A stretch of 64,000 bases of DNA from Fragilaria crotonensis (GCA_022925895.1 JAKSYS010000061.1:86397-150396), one strand, 5' to 3'. Positions 21,572-32,964 are shown, counted from the stretch's first letter. Program-made: numbers and translations. Notes: generated by a model from the letters alone, not told the origin.

Positions 21572-21821
21572 TGATTTGGATACTGTCTCGGAGAGGGGCT
21601 CGGTGAAATAGACTTGTCTGTGAAGATGCGGACTACCTGCACCAGGACAGAAAGACCCTATGAAGCTTTACTGTAACTTGAAATTGAAATTGGACTTTAT
21701 TTGCGCAGTATAGGTGGGAGGCGTTGAAAGATTCTTGCGGGAATTCCGGAGCCATCAGTGAGATACCACTCCTATAATGTTAGATTTCTAACTTTTACCA
21801 TTATCTGGTAAAAGGACAGTT

Positions 21822-21859
<38 letters not shown>

Positions 21860-22049
21860 CGGTAACGGAGGCGCACAAAGGTTTCCTCTGAACGGGTAGA
21901 AATCGTATCTAGAGTGTAAAGGCAAAAGGAAGCTTGACTGTGAGACCTACAAGTCGAGCAGGGACGAAAGTCGGTCTTAGTGATCTGACGGTGCTGAGTG
22001 GAAAGGCCGTCACTCAACGGATAAAAGTTACTCTAGGGATAACAGGCTG

Positions 22050-22118
<69 letters not shown>

Positions 22119-22154
22119 GGTAGTACGTCCCAAGGGTTGGGCTGTTCGCCCATG

Positions 22155-22202
<48 letters not shown>

Positions 22203-22326
22203 ATATCCGGTGTAGGCGTTAGAATATTGAGAGGAGCCTTCTTTAGTACGAGAGGACCGAGAAGGACATACCTCTGGTGTACCAGTTATCGTGCCAACGG
22301 TAAACGCTGGGTAGCTATGTATGGAG

Positions 22327-22360
<34 letters not shown>

Positions 22361-22492
22361 CACCTCAAGATGAGTATTCTCATCACGTAAGTGAGTAAGG
22401 TCACGGTAAGACTAACCGTTAGATAGGCATCAAGTATAAATGTAGTAATATATGAGCTGAGATGTCCTAACAGACCGAGGACTTGAATTTTT
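19612..22492 (+). rRNA. rnl: 23S ribosomal RNA
   Basis: 5' AACTAAGAGTTTATGGGGGA and the universal 3' domain marks are present: ACGGCGGCCGTAACTATAAC near 21495, the sarcin-ricin loop AGTACGAGAGGACCG near 22247, and GATAACAGGCTGATCTCCCC near 22037. The ends pair as AAATTCAAG (about 19612) with CTTGAATTT (about 22483). There is no separate 4.5S gene and no intron. End positions are approximate. Confidence 0.97.
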
Positions 22493-22497
22493 TAATC

Positions 22498-22549
22498 AAA
22501 CCAATCGATTCTAAAGTATTGAATTTAATACTTTAGAATCGATTGGTTT
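22498..22549 (+). repeat. 23-bp perfect hairpin in the 23S-5S spacer
   Basis: Arms 22498-22520 and 22527-22549 are perfect inverted repeats with a 6-base GAATTT loop. It could be a processing hairpin separating rnl from rrn5, or a terminator after rnl. Confidence 0.7.
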
Positions 22550-22573
22550 TTATCTACTCTATCGTAGATTTTT

Positions 22574-22697
22574 GCTTTGGTGTTTTTAGTGTATTGGCGG
22601 AACCACACTGATCCATTTCGAACTCAGTTGTGAAACGTTATAAATCGGCGAAAATACTTGGAGAGACATCTCCCGGAAAAATAGCTCAATGCCAAAG
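22574..22697 (+). rRNA. rrn5: 5S ribosomal RNA
   Basis: The conserved 5S core GGAACCACACTGATCCATTTCGAACTCAG is recognisable in part (22600-22627). The terminal helix pairs GCTTTGG with CCAAAGT, giving about 120 bases. Ends are approximate. Confidence 0.93.
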
Positions 22698-22845
22698 TTT
22701 TTAGACATAATTGAAAAAATTTCTATCTTGATATTTCTTATAAATATTTAAAATTTTGTATATAATGTAAATGTACAATAATATAACTGCATATTAATAT
22801 TATTTTCTGTATTTAATTTAACTATTTTTATAAGGATTATAACAT

Positions 22846-22962
22846 ATGGATACTCGTTTATTAGTAATTGGTGCTCCAATTTTCGTAGCTGCATCATGGG
22901 CTTTATTCAATATTGGTCGTTTAGCTATTCAACAAGTTCAAAGATTATCACGCCAACGTTAA
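22846..22962 (+). CDS. psbY: Photosystem II protein Y
   Basis: 38 aa, [20 protein letters not shown] then [18 protein letters not shown]: one membrane span and a basic tail, the PsbY (Ycf32) pattern. It is a minor peripheral photosystem II subunit. Confidence 0.92.
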   Translation: MDTRLLVIGAPIFVAASWALFNIGRLAIQQVQRLSRQR

Positions 22963-23033
22963 TATATTAGCCGAAAATATTTTCAGTTATGATTGACTTT
23001 TAAAAATTACTATTAATAAATTAAAAATTATAA

Positions 23034-23291
<258 letters not shown>

Positions 23292-23308
23292 CTAAAAAAA
23301 ATTTAAAT

Positions 23309-23347
23309 AAAAATAAAGGAATAATAAATTACAATTCCTTTATTTTT
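23309..23347. terminator. Hairpin between psaC and ccsA
   Basis: 14-bp arms (23309-23322 and 23334-23347), 11-base loop, with T-rich and A-rich flanks, between convergent genes. Confidence 0.55.
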
Positions 23348-24285
23348 TATGAAACCCATCCATAACTATGTAAACCTTTACCTAAGAAATTTACACCTAA
23401 ATAACAAATCCAAATAACGAAAAACCCCAAACCTCCTAAGATAGCAGTTCTTTTTCCTTCCCAACCTTTTGTTATTCTTGCATGTAGATAAACAGCAAAA
23501 ACAATCCATGTAATAAGAGCCCAAGTCTCTTTTGGATCCCAACTCCAATACGATCCCCAAGCTTCATTTGCCCATACGCCACCAGCGATAATTCCTATCG
23601 TTAAAAAAGGAAATCCTAAACCTATAATTCTATAACTCCAATTGTCTAAACTTTGTAAAAGTTTCAATTTACCTAATTCAGAAACATTATTTTGTGGTGA
23701 TACAAGTTTAGCTTCATAATAATCTAGCATAATATTATAAAGTGGTGTAGAGGTTTCATCCACTTGTTTTAAATCAACTTCTCTGTATTGCGAAATAACT
23801 AAAAATAGAATGCATAGTAATGATCCCATAATTAATGTCCCATAACTTAATAACATCATACTAACATGCATCATTAACCAATTAGATTGTAAAGCAGGAA
23901 CAAGTGGACTTGCTTTTTGCATTTCTGGAGAAAGTGTTAAATTACTAAACCCATTAATTAATAAAGCTACAGGGATTAAAATTGCTCCTATTAGTTTACT
24001 TTTTGTTTGTGATTCAATGTAAAGATATAGTGTTAATAATGTCCAAGTTAAAAATAACAAAGATTCATATAAATTACTTAATGGAAAATAACCTGCAACA
24101 ATCCATCTTGAACAAAGCACGAAAAACAATAAACCACTTGCAATTGTGGCCGATAATTTACCAAAATTTGATAAAAGATCACTTTTATTAAAAAATGATA
24201 AATTAACCCAATAAGAAATCATTGCAATTAATAATATAGCAAAAACCAGATTTGATGACGAATTTTGAATTTCATTCCAATCCAT
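23347..24285 (-). CDS. ccsA: Cytochrome c biogenesis protein CcsA
   Basis: 312 aa, multi-span membrane protein of System II cytochrome c maturation, which carries haem to the lumen with Ccs1 (gene at 56884-58158). The tryptophan-rich WWD-type haem motif WGSYWSWDPKETWALITW is present and conserved histidines are visible (for example LQSNWLMMHVSM). Length is normal. Confidence 0.96.
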   Translation of the reverse strand: MDWNEIQNSSSNLVFAILLIAMISYWVNLSFFNKSDLLSNFGKLSATIASGLLFFVLCSRWIVAGYFPLSNLYESLLFLTWTLLTLYLYIESQTKSKLIGAILIPVALLINGFSNLTLSPEMQKASPLVPALQSNWLMMHVSMMLLSYGTLIMGSLLCILFLVISQYREVDLKQVDETSTPLYNIMLDYYEAKLVSPQNNVSELGKLKLLQSLDNWSYRIIGLGFPFLTIGIIAGGVWANEAWGSYWSWDPKETWALITWIVFAVYLHARITKGWEGKRTAILGGLGFFVIWICYLGVNFLGKGLHSYGWVS

Positions 24286-24442
24286 TAAATTTCTCCAATA
24301 AGATTTTTAAATAAGATGCTTTCTATTATATTATTTTACTAAAAAGATATCAAATTTATTTCTGCATTCTATTATTTTAAAGTGCAACAATTTATACCAC
24401 TAATAGAAAAAATTATATTCTCTATTTCACGATAATATAGAA

Positions 24443-24472
24443 TTGACATTCATAATTAATTCAAAGTATTAT
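24443..24472 (+). promoter_or_regulatory. Sigma70-type promoter for rps6
   Basis: TTGACA at 24443-24448 and TATTAT at 24467-24472, spacer 18 bases, 33 bases upstream of the rps6 start. Confidence 0.55.
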
Positions 24473-24505
24473 ATTTGTTAATTATGAAAAAGATAAATTT
24501 TACTT

Positions 24506-24796
24506 ATGGAATTGTTAAGAAAATATGAAATAATGATATTGTTAACTGAAGAATTCAATGATAGTGAATTAAAAAGCTGGGTTTTTAATTATGCAAAAAA
24601 TTTAAGAAAATTTAACGTTTGTGATATTTCGGTAATTTCACGCGGAAAACATAAATTAGCATACCCAATTGTTGATAAATCAAAAGGAAACTATATCCAA
24701 TTAAATTTTTCAAGTATGCCTAAATATATTGAAACATTTTTAGCTACTTTAAAATTAGATTCAAAAGTTTTACGTTTTCTAGTTGTAAACAAATAA
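24506..24796 (+). CDS. rps6: Ribosomal protein S6
   Basis: 96-aa S6 with the typical N-terminus MELLRKYEIMILL and the RGKHKLAYPI motif (family R-KLAYPI). Small-subunit protein that pairs with S18. Complete and in frame. Confidence 0.93.
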   Translation: MELLRKYEIMILLTEEFNDSELKSWVFNYAKNLRKFNVCDISVISRGKHKLAYPIVDKSKGNYIQLNFSSMPKYIETFLATLKLDSKVLRFLVVNK

Positions 24797-24861
24797 AAAC
24801 AAAATAATTTTTAATTTGATAAAATTCTCACAATTTTATCAAATTAAAAATTATTTTGTTT
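24797..24861 (+). terminator. 30-bp perfect hairpin after rps6
   Basis: Arms 24797-24826 and 24832-24861 are perfect inverted repeats with a 5-base loop (CTCAC), starting directly after the rps6 stop codon. T-rich sequence follows. Confidence 0.75.
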
Positions 24862-24888
24862 GTCTTTTTAATTAATTTATAGTATTAT
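24860..24888 (+). promoter_or_regulatory. Promoter-like site for trnN-thiG
   Basis: TTGTCT at 24860-24865 and TATTAT at 24883-24888, spacer 17 bases, about 16 bases upstream of trnN. Confidence 0.4.
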
Positions 24889-24904
24889 TAGGGCATTACT
24901 GATA

Positions 24905-24976
24905 TCCTCAGTAGCTCAGTGGTAGAGCAATCGGCTGTTAACCGATTGGCCGTAGGTTCAAGTCCTACCTGGGGAG
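24905..24976 (+). tRNA. trnN: tRNA-Asn(GUU)
   Basis: Acceptor TCCTCAG/CTGGGGA, anticodon stem ATCGG/CCGAT with loop CTGTTAA (GUU). It lies 22 bases upstream of thiG. Confidence 0.95.
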
Positions 24977-24998
24977 TTTTAAAATAGTAAAAAATATT

Positions 24999-25802
24999 AT
25001 GGAAAAACATGACAAATTAAAAATTGGGAATAAGCAATTCAATTCACGTTTGATGTTAGGTACAGGTAAATATCGTAGTGTTACAGATGTTGTAAATAGT
25101 ATTGAAAGTAGTGAATCTGAAATAATTACAGTAGCTATAAGAAGATTACCCGCTAACTTGAAAAATGATCATACAACTTTTTTAGGAGCCTTAAATTGGG
25201 ATAAGCTTTGGCTATTACCTAATACAGCAGGTTCTCAAACAGCAGAAGAAGCTATTCGAATGGCGTTTTTAGGACATGAGTTAGCTTGCCAATTAGGCCA
25301 ATCAGATAATTTCTTTATAAAATTAGAAGTTATTTCTGATCCAAAATACTTATTACCTGATCCAATAGGAACATTAAAAGCTGCTGAGTTTTTAGTTAAA
25401 AATGGATTTACTGTATTACCGTATATCAATGCGGATCCAATGCTTGCACTACATTTAGAGGATTTAGGATGTGCTACCGTAATGCCGTTAGGTTCACCTA
25501 TTGGGTCTGGTCAAGGATTAAATAATTTAGAAAATATTAAAATTATTATTGAAAATGCGAGTATACCTGTTATCATAGATGCAGGAATTGGAACTCCTAG
25601 TGAAGCTGCGCAATCTCTAGAATTAGGGGCGGATGGTGTACTTTTAAATACAGCTGTCGCACAATCTAAAAATCCAAGTCAGATGGCCGAAGCTATGAAA
25701 TTAGCGGTTCGTGCAGGTCGTCTAGGTTATTTAGCGGGTACTATGGAAAAAAAATATTATGCAAATCCAAGTTCACCGACTGATCAAATTAGTCGAATTT
25801 AG
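24999..25802 (+). CDS. thiG: Thiazole synthase ThiG
   Basis: 267-aa TIM-barrel enzyme that makes the thiazole phosphate of thiamine from deoxyxylulose phosphate, dehydroglycine and ThiS-thiocarboxylate. The motifs [10 protein letters not shown], the probable Schiff-base lysine in [20 protein letters not shown] and [11 protein letters not shown] are present. Its sulfur carrier ThiS is encoded elsewhere in this window (52944-53157). Complete. Confidence 0.96.
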   Translation: MEKHDKLKIGNKQFNSRLMLGTGKYRSVTDVVNSIESSESEIITVAIRRLPANLKNDHTTFLGALNWDKLWLLPNTAGSQTAEEAIRMAFLGHELACQLGQSDNFFIKLEVISDPKYLLPDPIGTLKAAEFLVKNGFTVLPYINADPMLALHLEDLGCATVMPLGSPIGSGQGLNNLENIKIIIENASIPVIIDAGIGTPSEAAQSLELGADGVLLNTAVAQSKNPSQMAEAMKLAVRAGRLGYLAGTMEKKYYANPSSPTDQISRI

Positions 25803-25836
25803 AAAATTCTAACTACTTCTTAGTAGTTAGAATTTT
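25803..25836. terminator. Hairpin between thiG and clpC
   Basis: 15-bp perfect arms (25803-25817 and 25822-25836), TCTT loop, followed by Ts, directly after the thiG stop. Confidence 0.7.
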
Positions 25837-25872
25837 TTAAAATTTAATAATTTTTATAATATTTTTTAAAAA

Positions 25873-28800
25873 TTATTCATTATCTTTTTGTTTATTTTTG
25901 TCTCTAGTTTCTTTAGCTTTAGTTCTATTTTCTTTAACTATATCATTGTACATTCTTAATAAGTAAGTCGTTTTAATTGGTCGTTGTTGTAACCACATTT
26001 TACCAAACAGTAAACCTGTTACACCATTGACAATATCTTTTGGTAATCTATGACGTGCAAATGCTATAAATCTAATAACATATAAAGCTAAGTAAAGACC
26101 ATTTTTAATAATACTTACAAAGAATCGTACTATTGGGTTTTTAATATTAGGGAATCGTAAACGTTTAAATACTGGTTTAAAATCATATTCAACAACTTCA
26201 CTCTTGGTTTTAGCTATACTAGTTTCAGTTTTTTCATCAACAATTTCTGGGGCTAATGAAGAAGGTAATATACGTTCACGTTCAGGTCGTTTTGGTTTTT
26301 CCCATTGACCTAATGGATCATCTAAAGATTGGTCTACATCGTCATTAACATTAATATTTAAATTAACACTACTTGTATCAATTTCAATAGCTATCTCATC
26401 CGTGTAAGTTTCATCATCTGGAATTCCAAAAGGATTTTCATATTCTTGATCTAAATATTCAAATCTATCCCGCATATTTGTAAAGTTTTCTACTTTTTCT
26501 AATTCTGCCGTAACATCATTTACTGTCTTAGTCGAATTGGTATTAAACTCATTAGAATCTCCCGACCCACTAAATAGGCGATTAACCATCATTTTTCGTC
26601 CAGTTTTGTCTGTACTTGATGTTACTACCGCAGTATTTAAAATATCACGGACTTCACCAACCTCTTTTGTTGCCTTCATTTCAGCTTTTAATTGTTTTAA
26701 CGTTTTACGTGTAACAATGATACTGGTACCAGGTTTTAAATCTTCAGATAAACAACGTTCAGCTAATTGGTCTTCTAAATAATGCATAATCACTCGGCGT
26801 AATGGTCGTGCTCCATAAATAGGATCATTACCTTCTTCTACTAATAATGCTCTTACAGGTTCACTTACAACTAGGTTAATGCCTTTATCTTTTAAACGAT
26901 CAATTAATTGTTTAATCATGATTGCTGAAATGTCCCAAATGTCATGTTTTGACAAGTGATTAAATACAATAATTTCATCAATACGGTTAAGAAACTCTGG
27001 ACGGAAGAAATTTTTAAGTTCTTCTTTTACTAATTTGTTTACTTTTCTTACAATTTCCGCATCTTTTTCTACTTCAGTTTCAGGTTCCCAGTCTCCAAAA
27101 GGATTATCATTAATCATTAATTTAAGTCCTGATGATTTAACATCATCTTTTGATTGAACACCACTTTCTCGTTCAATAATTTTTGAACCTAAATTAGTTG
27201 TCATAACAATCATAGTATTTGTAAAATCAATTACTCTACCTTTAGAATCTGTAAGTCTACCATCATCTAAAATTTGTAACAATAAATTAAATACATCCGG
27301 ATGAGCCTTTTCAACCTCATCTAATAAAACTACTGAATATGGTTTTGTACGAACGGCTTCTGTCAATTGACCACCTTCATTATAACCTACGTAACCTGGA
27401 GGTGAACCGATTAATTTAGCTACGGTATGTTTCTCCATATACTCAGACATATCTAAACGAATCATACTATTCTCATCACCAAACATGTACTCTGCTACTG
27501 CTTTTGTTAATTCTGTTTTTCCAACACCAGTAGGACCTGCAAAAATAAAACTGGCAATAGGACGATTAGGATTTCGTAACCCTACACGTGCACGACGAAT
27601 AGCATTTGAGACAGAAATTACAGCTTGTTGTTGGCCTATAATTCGTTCACGAATAATTTGCTCCATTTGTAATAAACGTTCAGACTCAGACCCAGTAATT
27701 TTATTAACCGGAACACCTGTCCAATTAGAAACAACATTTGCAACATCATTCTCTAAAACTTTATCAATTTCTTTTCTATTAAATCCGCGCATTTCATCTG
27801 CTAATGCAGATTGTTTCATAATACGAATATGAGTACGTAATTCCATTTCTCTATCAAATTGGTTTTGAGCAAGCGGAAAATTATGAGTTTTCATCGAATT
27901 CTCTTTTTCTTTGATTACTGTTTGAAGTTCATTCATTAAATTACGTAATCCTTCAGGTAATCGACGATTTTCCAATCTAACCCGGGCACCGGATTCATCT
28001 AATACATCAATCGCTTTATCTGGTAAAAAACGATCTGGTATATATTTATCAGATAAAATCGCTGCCTGTTCAATAGCTTTGCGTTCGTATGTTAATGTAT
28101 GATGTTGTTCAAATTTAGGTTTTAACCCTTGTAAGATTTCAATGGTTGTACCAACACTTGGTTCTTCTACTAAAACTGGCTGGAATCGACGTTCTAAAGC
28201 TGGATCACGCTCAATATATTTTCTATATTCGTCTTTTGTTGTTGCACCAATACAACGGAATTTACCACGTGCTAGTGCGGGTTTCAAAATATTAGCTGCG
28301 TCAACTGCACCTTCAGCAGCACCTGCACCTACTAAAGTATGAATTTCATCAATTACAATGATGACAGCACTGTCGTTTTGAACTTCTTCTACAATTCTTT
28401 TTAATCTTTCTTCAAATTCACCACGATATTTTGTACCTGCTAAGATTGATCCCAAATCTAATGCCATAATTAAACTACCGTCTAAAAAATCTGGCACATT
28501 TTCATTTAAAATTAATTGTGCTAAACCTTCAGCAACTGCTGTTTTACCTACACCCGGTTCGCCAATTAAAACTGGATTATTTTTTGTTCTTCTTGCTAAT
28601 ACAGCAATTAAATCGTTTATTTCTTTTTCTCTTCCGATAACTGGATCTAATTTACCATCAACGGCCTCTTTTGTAATATTTTCTGAGAATTCATCTAGAG
28701 TCGGTGTTTGGCTACCTTTACGCTCACGTTCTAACAAAAATTTTTCCGCTTGGGTTAATGGACGTAAAATTTCTTCTTGTGTTTCTTCAATATAACTAAA

Positions 28801-29214
28801 AATGATATCACGTAACTTTTTAGTATCGACACCTAATTTATCTAAAGTACGCATAGCAACACCATCCGTTTCACCTAATAAAGCTAATAGGATATGTTCT
28901 GTTCCTACAAAATTTTGGCCAAGATCTTTACCTTCATTTACAGCCATTTCTAAAACGCGTTTAGCTCGAGGTGTAAAAGGTATTTCAGAAGCAACAAACC
29001 CTGTTCCTCTACCAATATACATTTCAATTTCTTTTCGAGCTTTTTTTAATGAAACTTTCATTTTTTTCAAAGCTTTTGCACCAATCCCATGGCGTTGTCC
29101 AATTACCCCTAAAAGTAACTGTTCAGTTCCGACGAAGTTATGCCCCATTCTTCGTGCTTCTTCCTGAGATAGCATGATAACTTTAATTGCGCCTTCGGTA
29201 AAGCGTTCAAACAT
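25873..29214 (-). CDS. clpC: ClpC, Hsp100 AAA+ unfoldase with long C-terminal extension
   Basis: 1113 aa, intact. Order: Clp N-domain repeats (about 1-145), AAA1 with Walker A GEPGVGKT (218-225) and Walker B IVIDE (286-290), a short middle coiled region (about 415-480), then AAA2 with Walker A GPTGVGKT (560-567), Walker [12 protein letters not shown] (628-638) and sensor-2 GARPLRR (801-807). ClpC unfolds stromal substrates for ClpP. Usual plastid ClpC ends around residue 840-880; here about 270 further residues follow, acidic and asparagine-rich first (about 880-960), then a hydrophobic stretch (about 1028-1053) that could cross or bind a membrane, then a basic tail. The region where ClpP-binding loops sit (about 680-720) shows no clear [LIV]GF tripeptide. 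Confidence 0.95.
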   Translation of the reverse strand: MFERFTEGAIKVIMLSQEEARRMGHNFVGTEQLLLGVIGQRHGIGAKALKKMKVSLKKARKEIEMYIGRGTGFVASEIPFTPRAKRVLEMAVNEGKDLGQNFVGTEHILLALLGETDGVAMRTLDKLGVDTKKLRDIIFSYIEETQEEILRPLTQAEKFLLERERKGSQTPTLDEFSENITKEAVDGKLDPVIGREKEINDLIAVLARRTKNNPVLIGEPGVGKTAVAEGLAQLILNENVPDFLDGSLIMALDLGSILAGTKYRGEFEERLKRIVEEVQNDSAVIIVIDEIHTLVGAGAAEGAVDAANILKPALARGKFRCIGATTKDEYRKYIERDPALERRFQPVLVEEPSVGTTIEILQGLKPKFEQHHTLTYERKAIEQAAILSDKYIPDRFLPDKAIDVLDESGARVRLENRRLPEGLRNLMNELQTVIKEKENSMKTHNFPLAQNQFDREMELRTHIRIMKQSALADEMRGFNRKEIDKVLENDVANVVSNWTGVPVNKITGSESERLLQMEQIIRERIIGQQQAVISVSNAIRRARVGLRNPNRPIASFIFAGPTGVGKTELTKAVAEYMFGDENSMIRLDMSEYMEKHTVAKLIGSPPGYVGYNEGGQLTEAVRTKPYSVVLLDEVEKAHPDVFNLLLQILDDGRLTDSKGRVIDFTNTMIVMTTNLGSKIIERESGVQSKDDVKSSGLKLMINDNPFGDWEPETEVEKDAEIVRKVNKLVKEELKNFFRPEFLNRIDEIIVFNHLSKHDIWDISAIMIKQLIDRLKDKGINLVVSEPVRALLVEEGNDPIYGARPLRRVIMHYLEDQLAERCLSEDLKPGTSIIVTRKTLKQLKAEMKATKEVGEVRDILNTAVVTSSTDKTGRKMMVNRLFSGSGDSNEFNTNSTKTVNDVTAELEKVENFTNMRDRFEYLDQEYENPFGIPDDETYTDEIAIEIDTSSVNLNINVNDDVDQSLDDPLGQWEKPKRPERERILPSSLAPEIVDEKTETSIAKTKSEVVEYDFKPVFKRLRFPNIKNPIVRFFVSIIKNGLYLALYVIRFIAFARHRLPKDIVNGVTGLLFGKMWLQQRPIKTTYLLRMYNDIVKENRTKAKETRDKNKQKDNE

Positions 29215-29500
29215 AATTTAATTTTCCTTTTTATTTAAAAAAATACTTTTGATCTACTACTGATAAAATAATTTTTTTCTATTTGTGTAATAGTAAATAG
29301 TATCATAAATTACTAAGACTATCTACAATAAGTTACTTTTAAAATATATAAAGTTCAAGGTAAAGTAACCTTATATCGAACACTAATAAATTGAAATGAG
29401 TTATTATTATATTCTATATAACATTATACAACTTAGTGCAAAAATTTATTAATATTTTTAAAATGTTTATTACTAGAAGGTGTTATTTTAAAATATATCT

Positions 29501-29571
29501 AGGCGACACCCAGATTCGAACTGGGGATCGAGGATTTGCAATCCACTGCCTTACCACTTGGCCATACCGCC
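29501..29571 (-). tRNA. trnC: tRNA-Cys(GCA)
   Basis: Minus-strand cloverleaf, acceptor GGCGGTA/TGTCGCC, anticodon loop TTGCAAA (GCA). Confidence 0.94.
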
Positions 29572-29630
29572 TATTATTGAAATAGTTATAAAAAGGGATT
29601 GTACCATTATTAATTTATAAATTTCAACAG

Positions 29631-29668
29631 TTTAAAATGTTGGACTTTTGTTAGTCCAACATTTTAAA
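29631..29668 (-). terminator. Terminator hairpin of the ribosomal protein cluster
   Basis: 16-bp perfect arms (29631-29646 and 29653-29668) with a 6-base loop, just past the rps10 stop: the 3' end of the long minus-strand cluster that begins with rpl3. Confidence 0.7.
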
Positions 29669-29673
29669 TCATT

Positions 29674-30003
29674 TTAATTTGAATTTGACACAGCTAATTT
29701 ATAAAACACACCTGAAGGTAAATCTGCTTTTGATAATAAATCAAATAAGTTATCATTATTATCAGAATTGTAATAAATTTCTAAAATTCTTTTATGAGTA
29801 CGAACTTCAAAGTGCTCTCTTGAATCTTTATCTACATGAGGTGATCGTAAGACACAATAAATTCGCTTTTGTGTGGGTAATTTAACAATTCCTACGGAAT
29901 TTAATTCGATATTTTGTACAATATTCATCATTTTATTGCATGATGAATTTAATAATTCATGATTAAAAGATTCTAATCTGACCCGAATTTTTGAGTTTAC
30001 CAT
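29674..30003 (-). CDS. rps10: Ribosomal protein S10
   Basis: 109 aa, with the S10 signatures VGIVKLPTQKRIYCVLRSPHVDKDSREHFE and KRILEIY in the expected order. Complete. It follows tufA at 15 bases, giving the bacterial str-type order rps12-rps7-tufA-rps10. Confidence 0.95.
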   Translation of the reverse strand: MVNSKIRVRLESFNHELLNSSCNKMMNIVQNIELNSVGIVKLPTQKRIYCVLRSPHVDKDSREHFEVRTHKRILEIYYNSDNNDNLFDLLSKADLPSGVFYKLAVSNSN

Positions 30004-30018
30004 AAAGAATAAAATTAA

Positions 30019-31248
30019 TTATTTAACAATTTTAGAAACAACACCTGCTCCAATTGTACGACCACCTTCACGAATCGCAAATCGCATACCTTCTTCAATT
30101 GCTACTGGATAAATTAATTCAGCAGTCATTTTGATACGATCTCCAGGCATTACCATTTCAACAGTTGTACCATCATCTGATGTAAATTTAGTAATAGCAC
30201 CTGTTACGTCAGTAGTTCTTACATAGAATTGAGGACGGTAACCTGTAAAGAATGGTGTATGACGGCCACCTTCATCTTTTGTTAAAACGTATACTTCAGA
30301 TTCAAAAAGTGTATGAGGTGTGATTGTACCTGGTTTTGATAATACCATACCACGTTCAATATCATCACGTGTTGTACCACGTAATAAAATACCTACGTTA
30401 TCTCCAGCAAAACCTTCATCTAAAGTTTTTTGGAACATTTCAATACCAGTAATTGTTGTTGTTTTTGTATCTCTAATACCAACGATTTCAACACTATCAC
30501 CTACTTTAATAATACCACGTTCGATACGACCTGTAGATACAGTACCACGACCAGTAATAGAGAAAACGTCTTCAATTGCCATTAAAAAAGTTTTTTCTGT
30601 ATCACGAACAGGAGTTGGAATATAAGCATCAACAGCATCCATTAAAGCGTAAATTTTATCAACCCATGGATTATCACCACGACGAACTTCAGGATTAGAT
30701 GAAATTACTTCAATAGCTTGTAATGCTGAACCTGGACAAATTGGTATATCATCACCAGGGAAATCATATGCAGAAAGAAGCTCACGAACTTCTAATTCAA
30801 CTAATTCTAATAATTCTGCATCATCAACTTGATCTTCTTTATTTAAGAATACTACGATATCAGGAACACCTACTTGTTTAGCTAATAAAATATGTTCACG
30901 TGTTTGTGGCATTGGACCGTCGGCAGCCGATACTACTAAAATAGCACCGTCCATTTGAGCAGCACCCGTAATCATATTTTTTACGTAATCTGCGTGACCT
31001 GGACAATCTACGTGTGCATAATGACGTGCTTCTGTTTCATACTCAACGTGAGCTGTATTAATAGTAATACCACGAGCACGTTCTTCTGGAGCACCATCAA
31101 TATCAGAATACGCTTTCGCTACACCATTACCTTCTAATGCCATTGTTGCTGTAATTGCAGCGGTTAATGTAGTTTTACCATGATCAACGTGGCCTATTGT
31201 TCCAATATTAACATGGGGTTTTGTACGTTCAAATTTTTCACGTGCCAT
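30019..31248 (-). CDS. tufA: Elongation factor Tu
   Basis: 409-aa GTPase that delivers aminoacyl-tRNA to the ribosome. G1 GHVDHGKT (residues 19-26), G3 DCPGH and G4 NKED are intact, with effector region [12 protein letters not shown]. Complete, no frame break. Confidence 0.98.
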   Translation of the reverse strand: MAREKFERTKPHVNIGTIGHVDHGKTTLTAAITATMALEGNGVAKAYSDIDGAPEERARGITINTAHVEYETEARHYAHVDCPGHADYVKNMITGAAQMDGAILVVSAADGPMPQTREHILLAKQVGVPDIVVFLNKEDQVDDAELLELVELEVRELLSAYDFPGDDIPICPGSALQAIEVISSNPEVRRGDNPWVDKIYALMDAVDAYIPTPVRDTEKTFLMAIEDVFSITGRGTVSTGRIERGIIKVGDSVEIVGIRDTKTTTITGIEMFQKTLDEGFAGDNVGILLRGTTRDDIERGMVLSKPGTITPHTLFESEVYVLTKDEGGRHTPFFTGYRPQFYVRTTDVTGAITKFTSDDGTTVEMVMPGDRIKMTAELIYPVAIEEGMRFAIREGGRTIGAGVVSKIVK

Positions 31249-31327
31249 AATTTAATTTTTAAATTTAATTTGTTTATATATAAATAGAGAATACTTTTAG
31301 GCTTTTAGCGAGATTTTAAATTTATTC

Positions 31328-31796
31328 CTAGTAGCGGAAATGTGCAAAAGCTTTATTTGCTTCTGCCATTTTATGTGTTTCTTCTTTTTTCTTTATAGTA
31401 TTACCAATTTCATTCGATGTGTCAATAATTTCATTAGCTAATTTAATAGCCATAGATCTACCCACTCGTTGATTAGAATATCTTATAATCCAACGTAATG
31501 AAAGATTGGTAGCCCTGAATCCACTAACTTCAATAGGAACTTGATAAGTAGATCCACCAACACGTCTTGCTTTAACTTCAACAAGAGGGCTAGAATTTTG
31601 AATCGCTTTTTCAAAAACTGCTAAAGGATCTTGATCAGTTTTTTTGTTAATTATTTCGAACGCTTGATAGACAATATTTTTAGCTAAATTCTTTTTACCT
31701 GATTTTAAAATTCGGGCAATAAGTAAACTTACAAGATAACTATTGTAAAGTGAATCTGGTTGTGGAAATCGTTTTTGAAATATTTCGACGAGACAT
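31328..31796 (-). CDS. rps7: Ribosomal protein S7, one frame break
   Basis: Starts MSRRNIS at 31796 and, after a shift in the A5 run (coding strand) at 31772-31776, continues [16 protein letters not shown] to end [11 protein letters not shown]. Signatures [11 protein letters not shown] and RRVGG match S7. Either one base too many (155 aa) or two too few (156 aa, the usual length) explains the break. It lies between rps12 and tufA. Confidence 0.9.
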
Positions 31797-31831
31797 AATT
31801 ATTTATTTAATATTTATATAAATATATATTT

Positions 31832-32212
31832 TTATTTATCACCTTTTGGTTTTTTTACACCATATTTTGAACGGCCTTGAGTTCTAGATTTAACACCACC
31901 GGTATCTAATGCTCCACGAATTATATGATAACGAACACCAGGTAAATCTTTAACCCTTCCCCCACGAATTAAAACAACAGAGTGTTCTTGTAAATTATGG
32001 CCAATTCCTGGTATGTATGCTGTAACTTCAAATCCTGAAGTCAAACGTACCCTTGCTACTTTTCGAATCGCTGAGTTAGGTTTTTTTGGTGTTGTTGTAT
32101 AAACTCTTGTACAAACACCTCTTCGTTGTGGGCATTTTACTAGAGCTGGGCATTTAGTTTTCTTTTTTATTTGAATACGTCTTGAACGAACTAATTGTTG
32201 TATTGTTGGCAT
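31832..32212 (-). CDS. rps12: Ribosomal protein S12
   Basis: 126 aa, continuous and not trans-spliced. The decoding-centre motifs [18 protein letters not shown] and [29 protein letters not shown] are conserved. Complete. Confidence 0.97.
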   Translation of the reverse strand: MPTIQQLVRSRRIQIKKKTKCPALVKCPQRRGVCTRVYTTTPKKPNSAIRKVARVRLTSGFEVTAYIPGIGHNLQEHSVVLIRGGRVKDLPGVRYHIIRGALDTGGVKSRTQGRSKYGVKKPKGDK

Positions 32213-32247
32213 ATAATTTAACTTTTAAATTAAGATCTAGTTTTTTA

Positions 32248-32461
32248 TTAATCAGTGTAATCTAATTGATATTTTTCATAAATTTCTCCACTCGCCCTTC
32301 GCTATCAATCATCACAGCAGAATCATTATAAAAGGGTGGTTTGCTAACCATATATCAATTTGTAATTCACGTCTTGTAGAACCAATAAGACAAAGTGGCT
32401 TTCCATCACAAAGTATAGGTGTTTCAGTAAACCATTGAGGATGTAGATCAGGTTTTGGCAT
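32248..32461 (-). CDS. rpl31: Ribosomal protein L31, two frame breaks
   Basis: Begins MPKPDLHPQWFTETPILCDG at 32461 and ends EKFMKKYQLDYTD at 32248. Reading needs one extra base at each of two homopolymers: the four-base run at 32330-32333 (before NDSAVMID) and the five-base run at 32272-32276 (before YQLDYTD), giving 71 aa. The resulting protein matches plastid L31, with the HPFYND motif. It lies between rps9 and rps12. Confidence 0.85.
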
Positions 32462-32482
32462 ATTCTTTCTATAATTATTAAA

Positions 32483-32899
32483 TTAACGTTTAGAGTATTG
32501 TGGTGCTTTTCGTGCTTTTCTTAAACCATATTTTTTACGTTCTTTAATTCGTGCATCACGCGTTAAAAATCCATAAGGTTTTAAAATTTGACGATTTGTA
32601 GCTTCTATTTTACATAACAGTCTAGCAACGCCTAACTGAATTGCTTCTGTTTGACCTGTAAGACCACCACCTTTAACTATTGCAATGATATCAAATTGAG
32701 TTTCTAATTGCAATTTTTCTAAAGGAGCTTTTACCATATTTAGGTAACTGGGATTATATTGTAAATACTTTTCTCCAGGAACTTTGTTGATAATAATTTT
32801 ACCACCACCAGGAACTAAAAAAACACGAGCCACGGCTTCTTTGCGTTTTCCCAGTCCGATATTATGTTTTTGAAAAACTAATTTTGTATCAGTATTCAT
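32483..32899 (-). CDS. rps9: Ribosomal protein S9
   Basis: 138 aa; [36 protein letters not shown] and the C-terminal [24 protein letters not shown] tail, which reaches the P-site tRNA, are all present. Complete. Confidence 0.97.
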   Translation of the reverse strand: MNTDTKLVFQKHNIGLGKRKEAVARVFLVPGGGKIIINKVPGEKYLQYNPSYLNMVKAPLEKLQLETQFDIIAIVKGGGLTGQTEAIQLGVARLLCKIEATNRQILKPYGFLTRDARIKERKKYGLRKARKAPQYSKR

Positions 32900-32964
32900 A
32901 GAATTTTAAATTTAATTAATACTTAGTTTGTAATGTCTTTTTTACTTAAAGTTATAAATCTAAT

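Noticed and set aside
22083-22340. Open frames inside 16S and 23S rRNA
   Set aside because: They lie in rRNA genes with universal landmarks and have no protein family character.
16439-22700. Inverted-repeat boundary
   Set aside because: Only one copy of the rRNA block lies in the window, so no boundary can be placed.
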